A program made the translations under genes and the position numbers. Positions 52,708-63,866 of a DNA stretch of 64,000 bases are shown piece by piece (within the stretch, counting starts at the first letter, position 1; every line of letters starts with the position of its first letter). The notes beneath the pieces are model-generated. The model made no database searches. It saw only the letters and a program-made list of their open reading frames with translations, and was not told where the DNA came from. The stretch lies in NCBI GenBank assembly GCA_012932865.1, contig SAXG01000043.1, positions 310,001 through 374,000 of the forward strand, in the 5' to 3' direction. Origin of the DNA: Amylostereum areolatum. Lineage: Eukaryota; Basidiomycota; Agaricomycetes; Russulales; Stereaceae.

Positions 52708-55503
52708 GTGGGAGATCGGCCCCAAGCCAAAGGCGATAGACGCGACACCCTCCGGTTCTCCCTCGAGCTCCGCATGTTCCTGCGCGTTAACAAGGATGTT
52801 TATGCCACAGATGACGCCAAGATGATGCTCCTCCTCAGCCTGATGGAGGATGACACGGCGAAAGCCTGGGCCACGCATCGCCGCATGGAACTCTTCGCCG
52901 ACGAAGACGAGAAGGAAGACGCCGACACCCTCGACCCCACGCCCCCAACACTCCACTATAACTCCTACAAAGAGCTCTTCGAGAGGTTTGGCAAAGACTT
53001 CGTGCCCGTCGATCCGAAGATAGAGGCTCAGCGTAAGATCAACGAGCTCGCAATGACCACCCGGGACGTCACTGACTTTATCACCGAGTTTGAGATGCTG
53101 GCAACCATGTCAGCATACGACGACGAGGCGCTAATCCACTTTTTCAAGAAGGGACTTCAGCGTGACCTCGGCAAGCAGGTGGCCCGGTCGTACCCGTTCC
53201 CCACCAAGCTCGCGGAGTGGAAGGAGCGCGCCCGCCGCATCAACCACCAGTGGCTCGAAGAGAACCCGGAGAGGAAGAGCAGTCAGTCCAAGGGGGCTGT
53301 CGCGCTCACCTCGAACGGTTCGACCAACGACTCCTCGTCGCGCCGAGTCGGCGCCTTCACCAACACCTCGACCCGCCCTGCAAAGCTGACGGACGACGAG
53401 CGCGCAAAGATGATGCGTGAAGGCAAGTGCTTCATGTGTCGACAAGCCGGTCACGTCTCTCGCGACTGCCCCAACCGCGACTCGAGCGCGCGACGGGTGG
53501 GCGCAGTAGAGACTGGGTCCAAGGCCCCTCCCCTGCCGACGAAACACGGCTCCGTCCACTGCGAAAGCAGCTCCCGACCCATCCAAAACCATCGCGGCGA
53601 TCACTCGCCAGCTGAAGGATCTGGACGCGGAAGGCAAGGAGCAGGCGGTAGCGCTGTTGAAGGATATCCTGGAGTCGCAGGATTTTTGAAACGCCCCCCA
53701 GTCGCGTCGTCTGGCGGAGGCAAAGGACTTGTATCATCGGCATCTTACAATTGCTTTTCTGTATTATCATCTATGACCTCATGTGAGCAATCGTATCCAT
53801 CGTGTGTGCACCTCTCTACTGTCACGAAGAACAGGCAAACACCCTCGATAACGCTCAGAGTCAAGATGATTGGACGAGCAACAGGCCGACAAATCGACGC
53901 AGATGCACTGCTTGACAGCGGTGCAGAAGGAATCATCATCAATCGAAGCTTTGCTGAACACAAGAAGCTGACCACGAGAAAACTAGAAAACCCGTTCCCC
54001 GTGCGTAACGTGGATGGCACCGAGAACATCATGGGCTGGGTACGTGACACGACAACCCAGCGAATCCGGATATACTCGCAAGACTCAAAGGCATACCATG
54101 AGGAAGAAGCTGAGTTCTTCATCACCGACATCGGTGATCACGATATGATCCTTGGAACAGACTGGCTCAATGAGCATAACCCCACCATAGACTGGCAGCA
54201 AGATCGTGTTGACATGCTCCGCTGCCCTCCCTCCTGCACCCTCTCCGAACCGACCGTGACAAACCTTGCAACAAAGCCGCGAACACCATCGTCGACCCGA
54301 TCACAGCGAAAGGTTCGAGCTGATGCGCCCCCTAAGGTACCTCCAGTCCCGGACGACCCCTTCCCAGAACCAGTGTATGTCTCCTGGGCCCCTATCCCTA
54401 CATATGTCATCCCCGCGCGCAGGGTCAAAGGTGTTCGTATCCGCACATCCCATCTCTCACCTCTACCTGCCCGCCTTTTCACTGAAGACGACGACAAACG
54501 ACCCAGGGTCTTCCGAGACTGGGAGATCAATGGCCTGCATCGTGCTGGGATTCTTCCTGAAGTTGACGGCCCTAACCCGGAGGCAGTACCAATCCGCGCG
54601 GGCTTCACCAAGGCGCAAGAGCTTGCAGAGCACTCAAAGGAAAATGCACGTCCGCAAACCTTTGAAGACTTGGTTCCCCCTCCATACCGCGACTTTGCAC
54701 CCGTATTCGACAAGAAAACCTCTGAACGACTACCCGACCGACGACCATGGGATCATGCCATCGACATGAAGGACGGCTTCGAACCCAAGCCGTGCAAGAT
54801 CTATCCGCTCTCCCCCTCCGAGCAGATCGAGCTCGATACCTTCCTCGACGACCACCTGAAGAAGGGCTACATTCGCCCATCGAAGTCGCCGCAGGCAAGT
54901 CCGTTCTTTTTCGTCAAAAAGAAGGATGGGAAGCTGCGGCCTGTACAGGACTATCGAGAGCTAAACAAGGGTACCGTCAAGAACGAGTATCCCTTGCCGC
55001 TGATCTCAGAAATTGTCGACCGCCTCAAAGGTGCAAAGATCTTCTCCAAGATGGACGTCCGCTGGGGGTACAACAACGTCCGCATCAAGGAAGGCGACGA
55101 GTGGAAGGCTGCGTTCAAGACGAATCGTGGCCTCTTTGAACCTACGGTGATGTTCTTCGGCCTTATGAACTCCCCCGCGACGTTCCAGGCAATGATGAAC
55201 GAACTTTTTAAGGACCTTATCGACTCGGGAAAAGTCATCATCTACATGGACGACATCCTCGTATTCACTCGAACTATGGAGGAACATCGTGCCATAGTGC
55301 GACAGGTTCTCCAACGCCTACAAGACAATGACCTGTTCCTTAAGCCGGAGAAATGCGTCTTTGAGCAGGACTCCGTTGAATACCTCGGACTCATTATCTC
55401 GCACGACAAGATCGCCATGGACCCCGTCAAGGTAGCTGGTATCCAGGACTGGCCGACACCCCTGGACGGTCAAGGATGTACAATCCTTCCTCGGATTTGG
55501 TAA
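52708..55503 (+). CDS. A3 gag-pol fused frame (931 codons), truncated in RT
   Basis: Capsid region and zinc knuckle CFMCRQAGHVSRDC are followed, after one inserted G near 53541, directly by the pol frame. Protease DALLDSGAEGII and RT with YMDDIL follow, up to an extra T near 55463 that ends the frame at 55503. The open frame begins with GTG; no ATG lies upstream in frame. Confidence 0.85.
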   Translation: MGDRPQAKGDRRDTLRFSLELRMFLRVNKDVYATDDAKMMLLLSLMEDDTAKAWATHRRMELFADEDEKEDADTLDPTPPTLHYNSYKELFERFGKDFVPVDPKIEAQRKINELAMTTRDVTDFITEFEMLATMSAYDDEALIHFFKKGLQRDLGKQVARSYPFPTKLAEWKERARRINHQWLEENPERKSSQSKGAVALTSNGSTNDSSSRRVGAFTNTSTRPAKLTDDERAKMMREGKCFMCRQAGHVSRDCPNRDSSARRVGAVETGSKAPPLPTKHGSVHCESSSRPIQNHRGDHSPAEGSGRGRQGAGGSAVEGYPGVAGFLKRPPVASSGGGKGLVSSASYNCFSVLSSMTSCEQSYPSCVHLSTVTKNRQTPSITLRVKMIGRATGRQIDADALLDSGAEGIIINRSFAEHKKLTTRKLENPFPVRNVDGTENIMGWVRDTTTQRIRIYSQDSKAYHEEEAEFFITDIGDHDMILGTDWLNEHNPTIDWQQDRVDMLRCPPSCTLSEPTVTNLATKPRTPSSTRSQRKVRADAPPKVPPVPDDPFPEPVYVSWAPIPTYVIPARRVKGVRIRTSHLSPLPARLFTEDDDKRPRVFRDWEINGLHRAGILPEVDGPNPEAVPIRAGFTKAQELAEHSKENARPQTFEDLVPPPYRDFAPVFDKKTSERLPDRRPWDHAIDMKDGFEPKPCKIYPLSPSEQIELDTFLDDHLKKGYIRPSKSPQASPFFFVKKKDGKLRPVQDYRELNKGTVKNEYPLPLISEIVDRLKGAKIFSKMDVRWGYNNVRIKEGDEWKAAFKTNRGLFEPTVMFFGLMNSPATFQAMMNELFKDLIDSGKVIIYMDDILVFTRTMEEHRAIVRQVLQRLQDNDLFLKPEKCVFEQDSVEYLGLIISHDKIAMDPVKVAGIQDWPTPLDGQGCTILPRIW

Positions 55504-57782
55504 TTTCTACCGACGCTTCATCAAGGATTTCTCCAAGATCGCACGACCTCTGTTCGACCTGACAAAGAAGGACTGCACATGGAATTGGTCGACGGAATGC
55601 CAGGCGGCGTTTAACGCACTTAAAGCTGCGTTCACCTCCTCCCCTGTCTTAGTTATGCCTGATCCAAGGAAACCCTACCTCGTCGAAGTTGACGCCTCGG
55701 ACTTTGCTACTGGAGGTATACTCTTGCAGAAAGGTGACGACGGTCACTGGCATCCAGTGGCGTATCTGTCCAAGGCCCTGTCCGAACCGGAACGCAACTA
55801 CGACATCTACGACAAGGAGCTACTCGCGATCATCCGTGCGCTCGAAGCCTGGCGCCACTACCTTGAAGGCGCCCCCGACACCGTCGAAATCTGGACAGAC
55901 CACAAGAACCTGGAACACTTCAAGACAGCACAGAAGCTGAGCCGCCGACAGGCACGTTGGGCTCTATTCCTCACTCGATTTGACTTCGCGCTCGTTCACA
56001 AACCAGGAGTATCCCATCGCCCAGACCCAATGTCCCGACGACCTGATCACAAGCAGGGCGTTGAGGATGACAACAAGGAGCGTATCTTGCTCGACCCCAA
56101 GTACTTCCAGATACGTGCAACAAGGCCAGGAGCAGTAACCTCCCTCGGCGATGTCGAACTCCGACGACGTATCCGCGACTGCAAGACCAAGGACATCGAG
56201 GTCGTTCAAGCTCTGGATGCCATCTTACGAAATGGACCACGTACACTTGTCAAGAACCTTCAAGAGTGGAACTACGAAGAAGGCCTGGTCCTGTTTAGAG
56301 GAAAGGTATATGTCCCTGCAGATGACGAGTTGCGACGCGACATTGTCAAAATGTACCATGAATCGCCCCTGGCTGGACACCCTGGTCGCTTCAAGACTTA
56401 CGAACTTGTGAGTCATGAATATTGGTGGCCTGGCATGTCTGTCTTCGTCCGCGACTTCGTAGCAGGATGCGCAACCTGCCAGTCGACAAAGACACAGAGC
56501 AGCCGACCCCACGTCGACATGATCCCAAACGAAGTACCCGACCGACCATTTGGCGTCATCTCTACCGACTTCATTGTCGAGCTCCCTGACTGCGAAGGCT
56601 ATAATGCCGTCAATGTCGTGGTTGATCGCCTCACCAAGATGGTGGTTACCACCCCATGTACAACGAAGATCACCAGCGATGGCACGGCCGACATTCTCTT
56701 CGATAAGGTATACCGACATTACGGCTTGGCGGACAAGATCATCTCGGATTGTGGACCCCAATTTGCTGGGACAGGTGATGCGTACACTCAACGAGAAGCT
56801 CGGGATCAAGTCCGCCCTCAGCACAGCGTATCACCCACAGACAGACGGCCAAACCGAACGCGAGAACCAGAACCTTGAGCAGTTCCTGCGAGTGTTCTGC
56901 AACTACCGTCAAGATGACTGGGTGAAGTGGCTGCCCTTCTTCGAGTTTTCTCACAACTCCCGCACCCATGCAGCTACTGGAAAGGCTCCCTTTGAAGTCC
57001 TCTACGGCTTCCTCCCCAAGATGTACCCATCCGTAAATCCGTCCTCAAAGGTCCCTGCAGTTGAAGAACGCCTCCGTCAACTTGAAGAAGTCCGACAGGA
57101 GATTAAGGCCAGCCTTGCCCTTGCATCCGACTTAATGAAGCACTACAACTGGTGACACGATCAGCAAATCGACACTGTTTGCCGTCGGAGACAAGGTCTG
57201 GCTTGAAGGCAAAAACCTGAAGACGACGAGGCCGAAAGCTAAGCTTGCTGCCAAACGATTTGGACCCTTCGAGATCGTTGACGTCATTAGCCCAGTAAAC
57301 TACCGCCTGAAGCTGCCAAAGACGTGGAGAATCCACCCGGTCTTCCATGCTTCGCTGCTCACTGCGTACAAAGAGACAACGGCACATGGTCCAAACTATG
57401 AACAACCGCCGCCTGACCTCGTTGATGACGAGGAAGAATATGACGTTGAAGACATCATCGACTCGAAGCCGACCCGCAACAAGAAAGGCATACAATACCT
57501 CGTCAAGTGGGCAGGCTATCCTGACTCCGAGAATACCTGGCTCCCTCGCTCCTCGCTCTCAAAGTCACCGACATGATCGACGCCTTCCACAAACGCCATC
57601 CAAATGCGCCCCGCCCTGTGCGTTCCCTCGGCATCTCCTTTGACGATTTCCTCGCATCTACCCTTGCAGATGACATTGCGCTCCAGGCGAAAGCGCGTCT
57701 TAAAGGGGGGGTGATGTCACGGATCGCTCCATTTCTCTCTTCGTTTGCAGACCTCGTACACGCGACGCGTCACGGCACATGA
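55504..57782 (+). pseudogene. A3 pol, 3' part in three frames
   Basis: Frames 55655-56878, 56550-57155 and 57160-57782 hold RNase H, integrase and chromodomain sequences nearly identical to A2 but separated by one-base changes near 56769, 57151 and 57567. Confidence 0.88.
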
Positions 57783-58134
57783 CTTTCCGTTGCATCACAT
57801 GCTTCAACGACGTCATTGCCCGGACTTCCGAGCGGGGTTCCGCATCCTTATCTATGACATCATCGCTCCGGACCTTCGTCCTCCACCCCATGACTCCTTT
57901 CTTATTGTTCCCCCCGCTCGCACCACTATCGCATCGCATCGCACCATCGTACCCACTTGTATATAAGGACAGTGTTTCTCTTCCCTTATCCCTAGACTGT
58001 CCATCTCGTCATACGGTACTGTAGCGCACGTTGCACTACCCTAGACCCCGGCACTCTCAAATCTATTTTCTTCTCGCTCCTCCCATCGTCGCGACTTAGG
58101 CGGTTCATCGGTCTCATAAACTGCGTTTCTGACA
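57715..58134 (+). repeat. A3 3' LTR (420 bp)
   Basis: Preceded by the polypurine tract AAAGGGGGGGTGA. Confidence 0.95.
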
Positions 58135-58139
58135 TCGCC

Positions 58140-58223
58140 GTGTCTGATCGGCTTCCCTCTGTCGTCCTCTTCCTCTGTCAGCTTTGTCGTAACTTGGTGC
58201 TGTTGCACTAGTCGTTGCTGACA
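58140..58223 (+). repeat. B 3' LTR, right part (84 bp)
   Basis: Completes the B LTR, ending GTTGCTGACA, followed by AATCT. Confidence 0.93.
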
Positions 58224-58628
58224 AATCTCCCGTGTCGGCACCTTCCCAGTCTACGTCTAAGCCTGCTTCAACAGCAGGTCTGGATGCCATTGCACGGGCG
58301 AAGGCTAATCTCAAAAAGGCTACACCGAAAAAACCTGCTGATCCTTTTGAGGCCATGCTCGGTTTTGCGAAGTATATCTCTTGATTTGGTACCCCTATAT
58401 TATCTAACTATATTCCATAGAGCACAAGTTGAGACTTTGAAGACATTCAACATCCATCGCCTGCGTATTGAGCACCGCAAAAGCTTCCAGGATGCACGCG
58501 CAGGGGTTGTACAGCTTATGAAGGATGGTTTACGTTCTCCGACAAGCAGTCGGAAGGAGATTTCTCGTCTAGATGCAGAGGAAGCCGAGGTGATGAAAAA
58601 TTTAGACTCTATGGCTTCTGAGTCCTGA
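58224..58628 (+). pseudogene. 3' part of the small gene split by element B
   Basis: Continues the exon at 43542-43610: PVSAPSQSTSKPASTAGLDA, ARAKANLKKATPKKPADPFE, MLGFAK. A 49-bp intron (58372-58420, GTATAT...CATAG) leads to AQVETLKTFNIHRLRIEHRK, SFQDARAGVVQLMKDGLRSP and DAEEAEVMKNLDSMASES, stop 58626-58628. The basic linker and helical acidic C-terminus suggest a nuclear DNA-binding accessory protein. It is divergent from, and 145 bp from, the Harbinger transposase; PIF/Harbinger elements typically encode a second protein, so it may be that partner. Confidence 0.6.
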
Positions 58629-58772
58629 AGTAGCTTCACAACACCTACTCTTGACAACTAACACATTATTCACTCATTCATCTCTATACATTCTCTTTCT
58701 AGTTAACTTGGATACTTTATAATCTCCTCCTTTCCTTTCACATAAATTTTTTACTATGCGGCACAATAACTA

Positions 58773-60093
58773 TCATTGATTCAATTGTATAAGCTCCTGA
58801 ACAAGCTGTTGCCTCTTCCAATCTGCTTCCTCACCAACTCCCTGAAATATTGGCTCATGAGGCCCTCCACGATCCTCCTCCTCCTCCTGCTGCCCATGTG
58901 GCACCATGAGATGCTGTGTCTTCTCGAGACCCTCGACATCGATAATGAAGTTATGAAGAATGACCGCCACCGTAATCCACCGACAAGCCTGGAAGTGTGC
59001 TTGGTTGGACCCAATATCCACACGAAGTCCTCGAAGACACTGGAATCGACCCTTCAAAGCCCCCATGCAATGTTCAGAGCGAACACGGAGAGATGAGACA
59101 GTACGATCAAAAAGACGGTTTTTGGGTCGGAAGGATGCAGGTTCCTTGTGCACAGGAATTGTACAGCTGTTGACGGCATATGCAGAGTCAGCCCATGCGA
59201 ACTCCTCACCCTCAAAGAACCAGTCAGGGTATTTTGCAGCTGCAGTATGCTCAAAAGCACTCGCATCGTGAGCAGAACCAGTCATGCCATGACTGAAGTC
59301 GACGATACGAAGATTTGACGGTACGTTCCCAATCTAAGACCAAACCAAAGTTATTAGCAGCTGATTAGCAAGGGTAGGAAAGAGATCAAACTTGTGCATT
59401 CAGCCCGTAATTTCCTTTGCGCGTGTAGTATGCATCACCATTGAGATCGGGTCGGGCATACAGAACGACGATCGTCCCATCGTACATCACCCAGCCATCC
59501 CGCCAATGCCCCTCCAAAAATCCCAGATGGTCATCCATCCACTGCTTCTCCACCTCCTTCTCCTCCGGTGTCAGTTGCCGTACAAAGAGGTCATGCAGGC
59601 TTTCAATTGCTGTAAAACAACGCTCCGTATACTTGATCACAGTCCCCTCCGCAATCCCTGCCTGCCTTCCCACATCCATCACCGAAACTCCGTTCCCATA
59701 CCGTCCCATACGAAGTAGGGTCACAGCGAGCTGCAACTCGACGGATTGCTGGCCGTTGTTGGAGTTGTTTGAGAATACAGGGTGATCTTCAATGAGAGCG
59801 ACGAGGATGTCGAAGCATTGCGGAGACATGCGGAGCATCTCGACAAAGCGGTGGTGATTTTGATGGTCTCGAGCATACTCGAACGCAAGATCTATGTTGC
59901 CCTTCTTGAGAACCTTGTTGGTACGACCGCGGAGATAGCGAGTGTTGCAGATGCGATCGAGGATAGCGGTGTCAACGAGGAGATTCTGGCTGAGGGCTTC
60001 GAAGTCATCGATGTTGTCGAGATCACGGATGATTTTGAAGAGGAGGTATGCCTGCATGAGGCTCGAGTGACTGTTTCCGGTAGCGGTGGGCAT
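58773..60093 (-). CDS. PIF/Harbinger (HARBI1-like) transposase, apparently intact
   Basis: Two exons on the minus strand, 60093-59392 and 59333-58773, with a 58-bp intron; 420 aa from MPTATGNSHSS. An N-terminal helical region is followed by a helix-turn-helix (DVGRQAGIAEGTVIKYTERC), then the DDE_Tnp_4 domain: DGTIVVLYARPD (first Asp), FAWADSAYAV (second Asp), RSEHCMGALKGRFQCLRGLR (Glu). The C-terminus is acidic then Gln-rich. No stop or frameshift is seen. Terminal repeats and the 3-bp duplication expected of the element were not found, because the partner gene side is disrupted by B. Confidence 0.9.
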
Positions 60094-60129
60094 CGTAGAT
60101 GGATGGAAGAGGGCTGGGATGCGTAACAA

Positions 60130-61278
60130 GAGCCAAGGACACCGTACGAGCCCCGGCGTGTCGACACGACTGGGGAAGATTATGTAAGTCACGCTGCTCG
60201 ACAGGCGTGACAGGCGTGAGGAGATCCTGGGGTGCTCCCGCTCCTGTGCTCCCGGGAGCGCTCCTGCCTGCTCCCGCAACTTTGAACATAGCTAGTGTTG
60301 CCCTCGCCCCCGATCCTTGCCAATCCGCCGCCACGACCGGGACCCCCGGAAGACGGGCATGACCGTACTTAGAAACTTATCTGATCGAAGTGTCTGTGAT
60401 CACTCATCATATTATCTATCTCTGTAACAAGCATCGCAACCTTGGAAAACTCTTGAGAATTCCGCTCGGGGTGAGACAAAGGTGAGAGTTGAACGCTGAG
60501 CGCTGAACATTGATACTGTCGACACCAAGTCCAGCATCATTTCACTGCTCGATACTACGCGACGCCTCCGTCTGTAACACTCTATACGAGGGAGATGGAG
60601 GGACGGCCCCCCCTACACCCGAGATGCGACGCACTGCACCACGGCTCCCAGAGCGAATGACATCCACATCCCAATAATGCATCCACCCCCCTCTCCTTCC
60701 CGGCTGCCCCACCTACAACTGTGATCACCTCAGGACATCCAGTAGGGTCATGCATACGCAACTGCGAGAGCGGAAACAAGACGAGAAAGCAACACAGTGG
60801 CGGCATCGCCGTCAGATGTGCCAAACGGAGGACCCAGCCGCGAGGTTAGACAACGCTCCCATATCCTCGCTTACTCGGAGAGCAGAATGCGCTACCCTGG
60901 CTGAGGGTTCTCCTGGGTGATGCCCACGTTCTGAACATACTGGCTAAACACACGTACGATATATTCGACATCTACGAGTCGCGCCCCTTGGTATGGCCAA
61001 AGCTCCCTAACTCACGTGGAATCCCACATGTATAATACTTCATATGCCCGAAATGAGACTGAACGGCATGACCACCATGCACTGACCGAATGTCCTTTGG
61101 CATAGACCCACCGCCAACCCGTATTGACTGACTGGCTCCTCTTTATGCGGCGGGTAGAGAACTTTAAATGCAGTTAATTCGCCCAATGTTGTCGGAGGAG
61201 TCCGGGTGGCGCGACCGTGGCGGCGTCGTGATAACCACTCGAAACCTGGCAGTTCCTGAAGGGGACCCCCCCTTGTAC
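60130..61278. other. Intergenic, nothing recognised
   Basis: A short run of GCTCCCG and GCTCCTG motifs lies at 60230-60282. No coding frame has support. Confidence 0.4.
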
Positions 61279-61302
61279 TCTATCTATCTATCTATCTATC
61301 TG
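61279..61302 (+). repeat. Microsatellite (TCTA)n
   Basis: About five and a half perfect TCTA units. Confidence 0.9.
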
Positions 61303-61689
61303 ACAACGGTTCTGATGTGCGGCTGAGCCGTATATCATGGACGGCACTGCCATATAAGGTCACTACCTTAGCCTAAAGGGGACCCATCAGCAATCTAACA
61401 CATTGAGTTAAGGCATGTTTTTGGCTAGTTGCCAAGTTGTACAATCTATGAAACAGGCGAAACACCCAAACTTCGAAACTGGTCTGAAACCTACCATAGG
61501 TAAACTAGGGACCAAGTACTTACCAACACACCTTCAACCTACACCCTTGAATTTCTTATTTGCTTGTAGACCCACAATCACACAATATGATGATGATGAA
61601 ACAAGTTATATTGTGCATGATATCATAACAAAAATAACAAAATGTATACTATATAATAATGTCTGATAAGTGAAATAGGGCAACTGCAG

Positions 61690-62420
61690 CAGCAGGGTAG
61701 GGTGACAACACGGCAGTGGTGACGAGACACAGGGGACAAGACGGCAGTGTGACAAGTGGTGGTGTGACGAGACAGCGGTGTGACGAGACGGGAGTGTGCC
61801 GAGACGGCGGTGTGACGAGACGGCGCGGGTGGCGAGACAGTGTGGGCGAGATGGCGGTGGTAGCGAGACGGCGGGGACGGCAAGAGGGCGCGGGTGGCGA
61901 GACGACGGGGGCAGCGAGAGGGCGCGGGTGGCGAGACGGTGCAGGCAAGACAGCGGTGGTGGTGAGACAATGGGGACGGCGAGACAGTGGGGACGGCGAG
62001 ACAGTGGGGACAGCGGGGACGGCGAGACAATGGGGACAGCGAGACGGTGCGGGGACAGCGAGACAATGGGGAAAGCGAGACGGCGCGGGTGGCAAGATGA
62101 CGGGGGCGGTGAGACAGAGCGGGTGGCAAGACAGCGCAGGCGAGACGGCGGTGGTGGTGAGAGGGCAGTGGTAGTGAGAGGGCGGTGGTGGTGAGAGGGC
62201 GCGGGCGAGACGGCGGTGGTAGCGAGATGGTGGGGACAGCAAGACGGCGGGGACGGCGAGACGGCGGGGATGACAAGATGGCAGGGATGGCGAGACGGCG
62301 GGGACAGCGAGACGGCGTAGGTGGCCAGACGACGGGGGCAACGAGACGGCTCGGGTGGCGAGACAGCGCGGGCGAGACGGCGGTGGTGGCGAGACGGCTC
62401 GGGCGACAGAGTGAGGGGGG
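61690..62420. repeat. Minisatellite, GGCGAGACGGCG units
   Basis: About 730 bp of degenerate units of roughly 15-18 bp (GGCGAGACGGCGGGGAC, GGTGGCGAGACG). Every frame is open for long stretches on both strands, so the 307- and 230-codon Ser/Pro/Arg frames are not genes. Confidence 0.88.
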
Positions 62421-62987
62421 TGACGAGGTAGCGAGGCGACGAGGCCAAGGCAGTGGTGGGAGTAGGGAGGGAGGGACGACGACGGTGGGAGTGGTGGTGG
62501 GAGTGATGAGAGAAGGTGTGCGCTGGCACGGTGAGTGAAGTAGCCGCGTGAGTGAGTCAGCTATCCCACGGTTAAATGGCTTTAGGGCAGGCTTGATTTA
62601 GCCTTCAGGCAAATCCCGAGGCTCGCACGGCAAGGTGCGAGAAGTTGCCGAGTTTACCGGAGTTTCCTTAACCGGCCAAACCGCGGAAGAAGCTAACTGT
62701 CTATCAATTGCCATCAAACTCTCTAACTCAATGTGTCAAGTTGCTCATGCCCCTGCATCCTGGAATAAGCTCCCGATATACGGTTTCGAGACAGACTACA
62801 TAACCCGTAAATTGGCTCTGGCCTCAACCTGTTTTCCAGTGTTCTATTCAAAGCGCCGAAGTCACCGTGATGGACACCTCGTTTCTCGCCTGGAGTGACT
62901 TTGTACAAAAGACCACGATGATGTCGACTCTGTCCTGCATCTGTCCTTCAAACCGTCCCCTCCTACCTTCAACCACGCCGGGAATCG
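62421..62987. other. Intergenic, upstream of the last gene
   Basis: Transition from the minisatellite to unique sequence. No supported feature. Confidence 0.4.
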
Positions 62988-63866
62988 ATGCAATCTCCGC
63001 TCTTCATCACACCCCTCACTGGCTCTGGCTCTTGCCCCCCTCTCCTCCCTCCCTCTAATCCTCCGATCGCGCACACTCAGGGTGGGCCCACGGTTCCGCT
63101 CGTGGTGGTGACCCCGGACACGTCCGCTCAGCGCGGTGAAGGTCAACTCGTGTCTGAGTCTCAAGAACGTCGCGATGACTTGCTCGACGCGTACTATCCC
63201 ATCGCCGCGCATTCCCCACAAGCTGCCGCCGAACATGTCCCCTACACTCTCCCTCCCCCAGGCATCGGCGCGGACGATCCCCCTTACCAGGCTCTTAGGG
63301 TGCGTTTCTTATTCTTTGCGTCCTATACCGTCGGCCAATCCCTTGAACAGACCGCTCAGCCCGCTGCGCCTGTCGAGTCCAGTGGATTCCCCATCGGACA
63401 ATCCTACCCCTACCCCTACATATCCCAGGCGGCGCAGCAGCAGCCGGCGCCACCAACTCCTTATCCTTACGGCTATCCGCCCTACTACCCTCCCTCGTCC
63501 TACTCTTATGCTCCTGCTCCTTACCCGTACGCACACCCTCCCCCTCCCCCTCCGCCATCTCTCCCCTCCTACTCGGGAAACGCGCCCTCGTCCTCGAACG
63601 CGCCTTTCACCGGGCCCCTCGAGTTGAACCAAGGAGACTGGAACGTGGCCAGGGAGTCAAGCTCGTCGGGAGGCGGACGCATTCCCTCCGACGCCAAAGG
63701 GAAACGCGCTTCAACATCCAAGCCGTACTGTCGTCCCCGTCCAGGGCGGCCCTCGAACAAAGCTGACGACGTCGCCGTGATCCCCACGGCGGGCGGGTAC
63801 ATCATGGTGATTTATGTGCCCGTAGACGAAGTCGATTCTGTCGACTCGGAGGAGCAGCCCGTTTGA
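62988..63866 (+). CDS. Pro/Tyr-rich protein of unknown function
   Basis: ATG 62988; a 51-bp GT-AG intron (63300-63350, in phase) is preferred over reading through. The N-terminal third is ordinary (DTSAQRGEGQLVSESQERRD). The middle is low complexity with YPYPY, YPYGYPPYYPP and an eight-Pro run. The C-terminus has a Ser/Gly-rich stretch, a basic segment PYCRPRPGRPSNK slightly resembling an AT-hook, and ends VIPTAGGYIMVIYVPVDEV with an acidic tail. Such proteins are common in basidiomycetes as uncharacterised intrinsically disordered proteins. A T run (63967-63976) follows the stop. Confidence 0.6.
   Translation: MQSPLFITPLTGSGSCPPLLPPSNPPIAHTQGGPTVPLVVVTPDTSAQRGEGQLVSESQERRDDLLDAYYPIAAHSPQAAAEHVPYTLPPPGIGADDPPYQALRVRFLFFASYTVGQSLEQTAQPAAPVESSGFPIGQSYPYPYISQAAQQQPAPPTPYPYGYPPYYPPSSYSYAPAPYPYAHPPPPPPPSLPSYSGNAPSSSNAPFTGPLELNQGDWNVARESSSSGGGRIPSDAKGKRASTSKPYCRPRPGRPSNKADDVAVIPTAGGYIMVIYVPVDEVDSVDSEEQPV

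Larger units (their letters stand above)
51044..58134 (+). mobile_element. A3: Ty3/gypsy chromovirus, family A, plus strand, nested in B
   Basis: A 7,091-bp element with 420-bp LTRs differing at four sites by eye (about 1 percent) and target duplication TCGCC (51039-51043 and 58135-58139). Nearly identical to A2 in inverse orientation, including the 10-bp gag deletion (near 52730). It carries six one-base indels relative to A2 (near 52232, 53541, 55463, 56769, 57151, 57567) that break pre-gag and pol but fuse gag to pol. Confidence 0.96.
43611..58223 (+). mobile_element. B: Ty3/gypsy chromovirus, plus strand, carrying A3 in its 3' LTR
   Basis: Two 457-bp LTRs; the right one is split by A3 into 373 + 84 bp. 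Target duplication AATCT is at 43606-43610 and 58224-58228. Own length is about 7.5 kb without A3. Order: 5' LTR, putative self-priming site, long ATG-free leader, pre-gag ORF, gag, pol in the -1 frame, chromodomain, 3' LTR. The LTRs differ at five sites by eye, all transitions, four of them CpG/TpG. Two CGA-to-TGA-type stops, a C-run shift in gag and an A-run shift in pol inactivate it. Confidence 0.95.

Noticed and set aside
60582..60824. 80-codon minus-strand frame
   Set aside because: Short and isolated, with no motif; expected by chance at this GC content.
61606..62529. 307-codon minus-strand Ser/Pro-rich frame
   Set aside because: It lies over a minisatellite in which all frames are open; repeat periodicity explains it.
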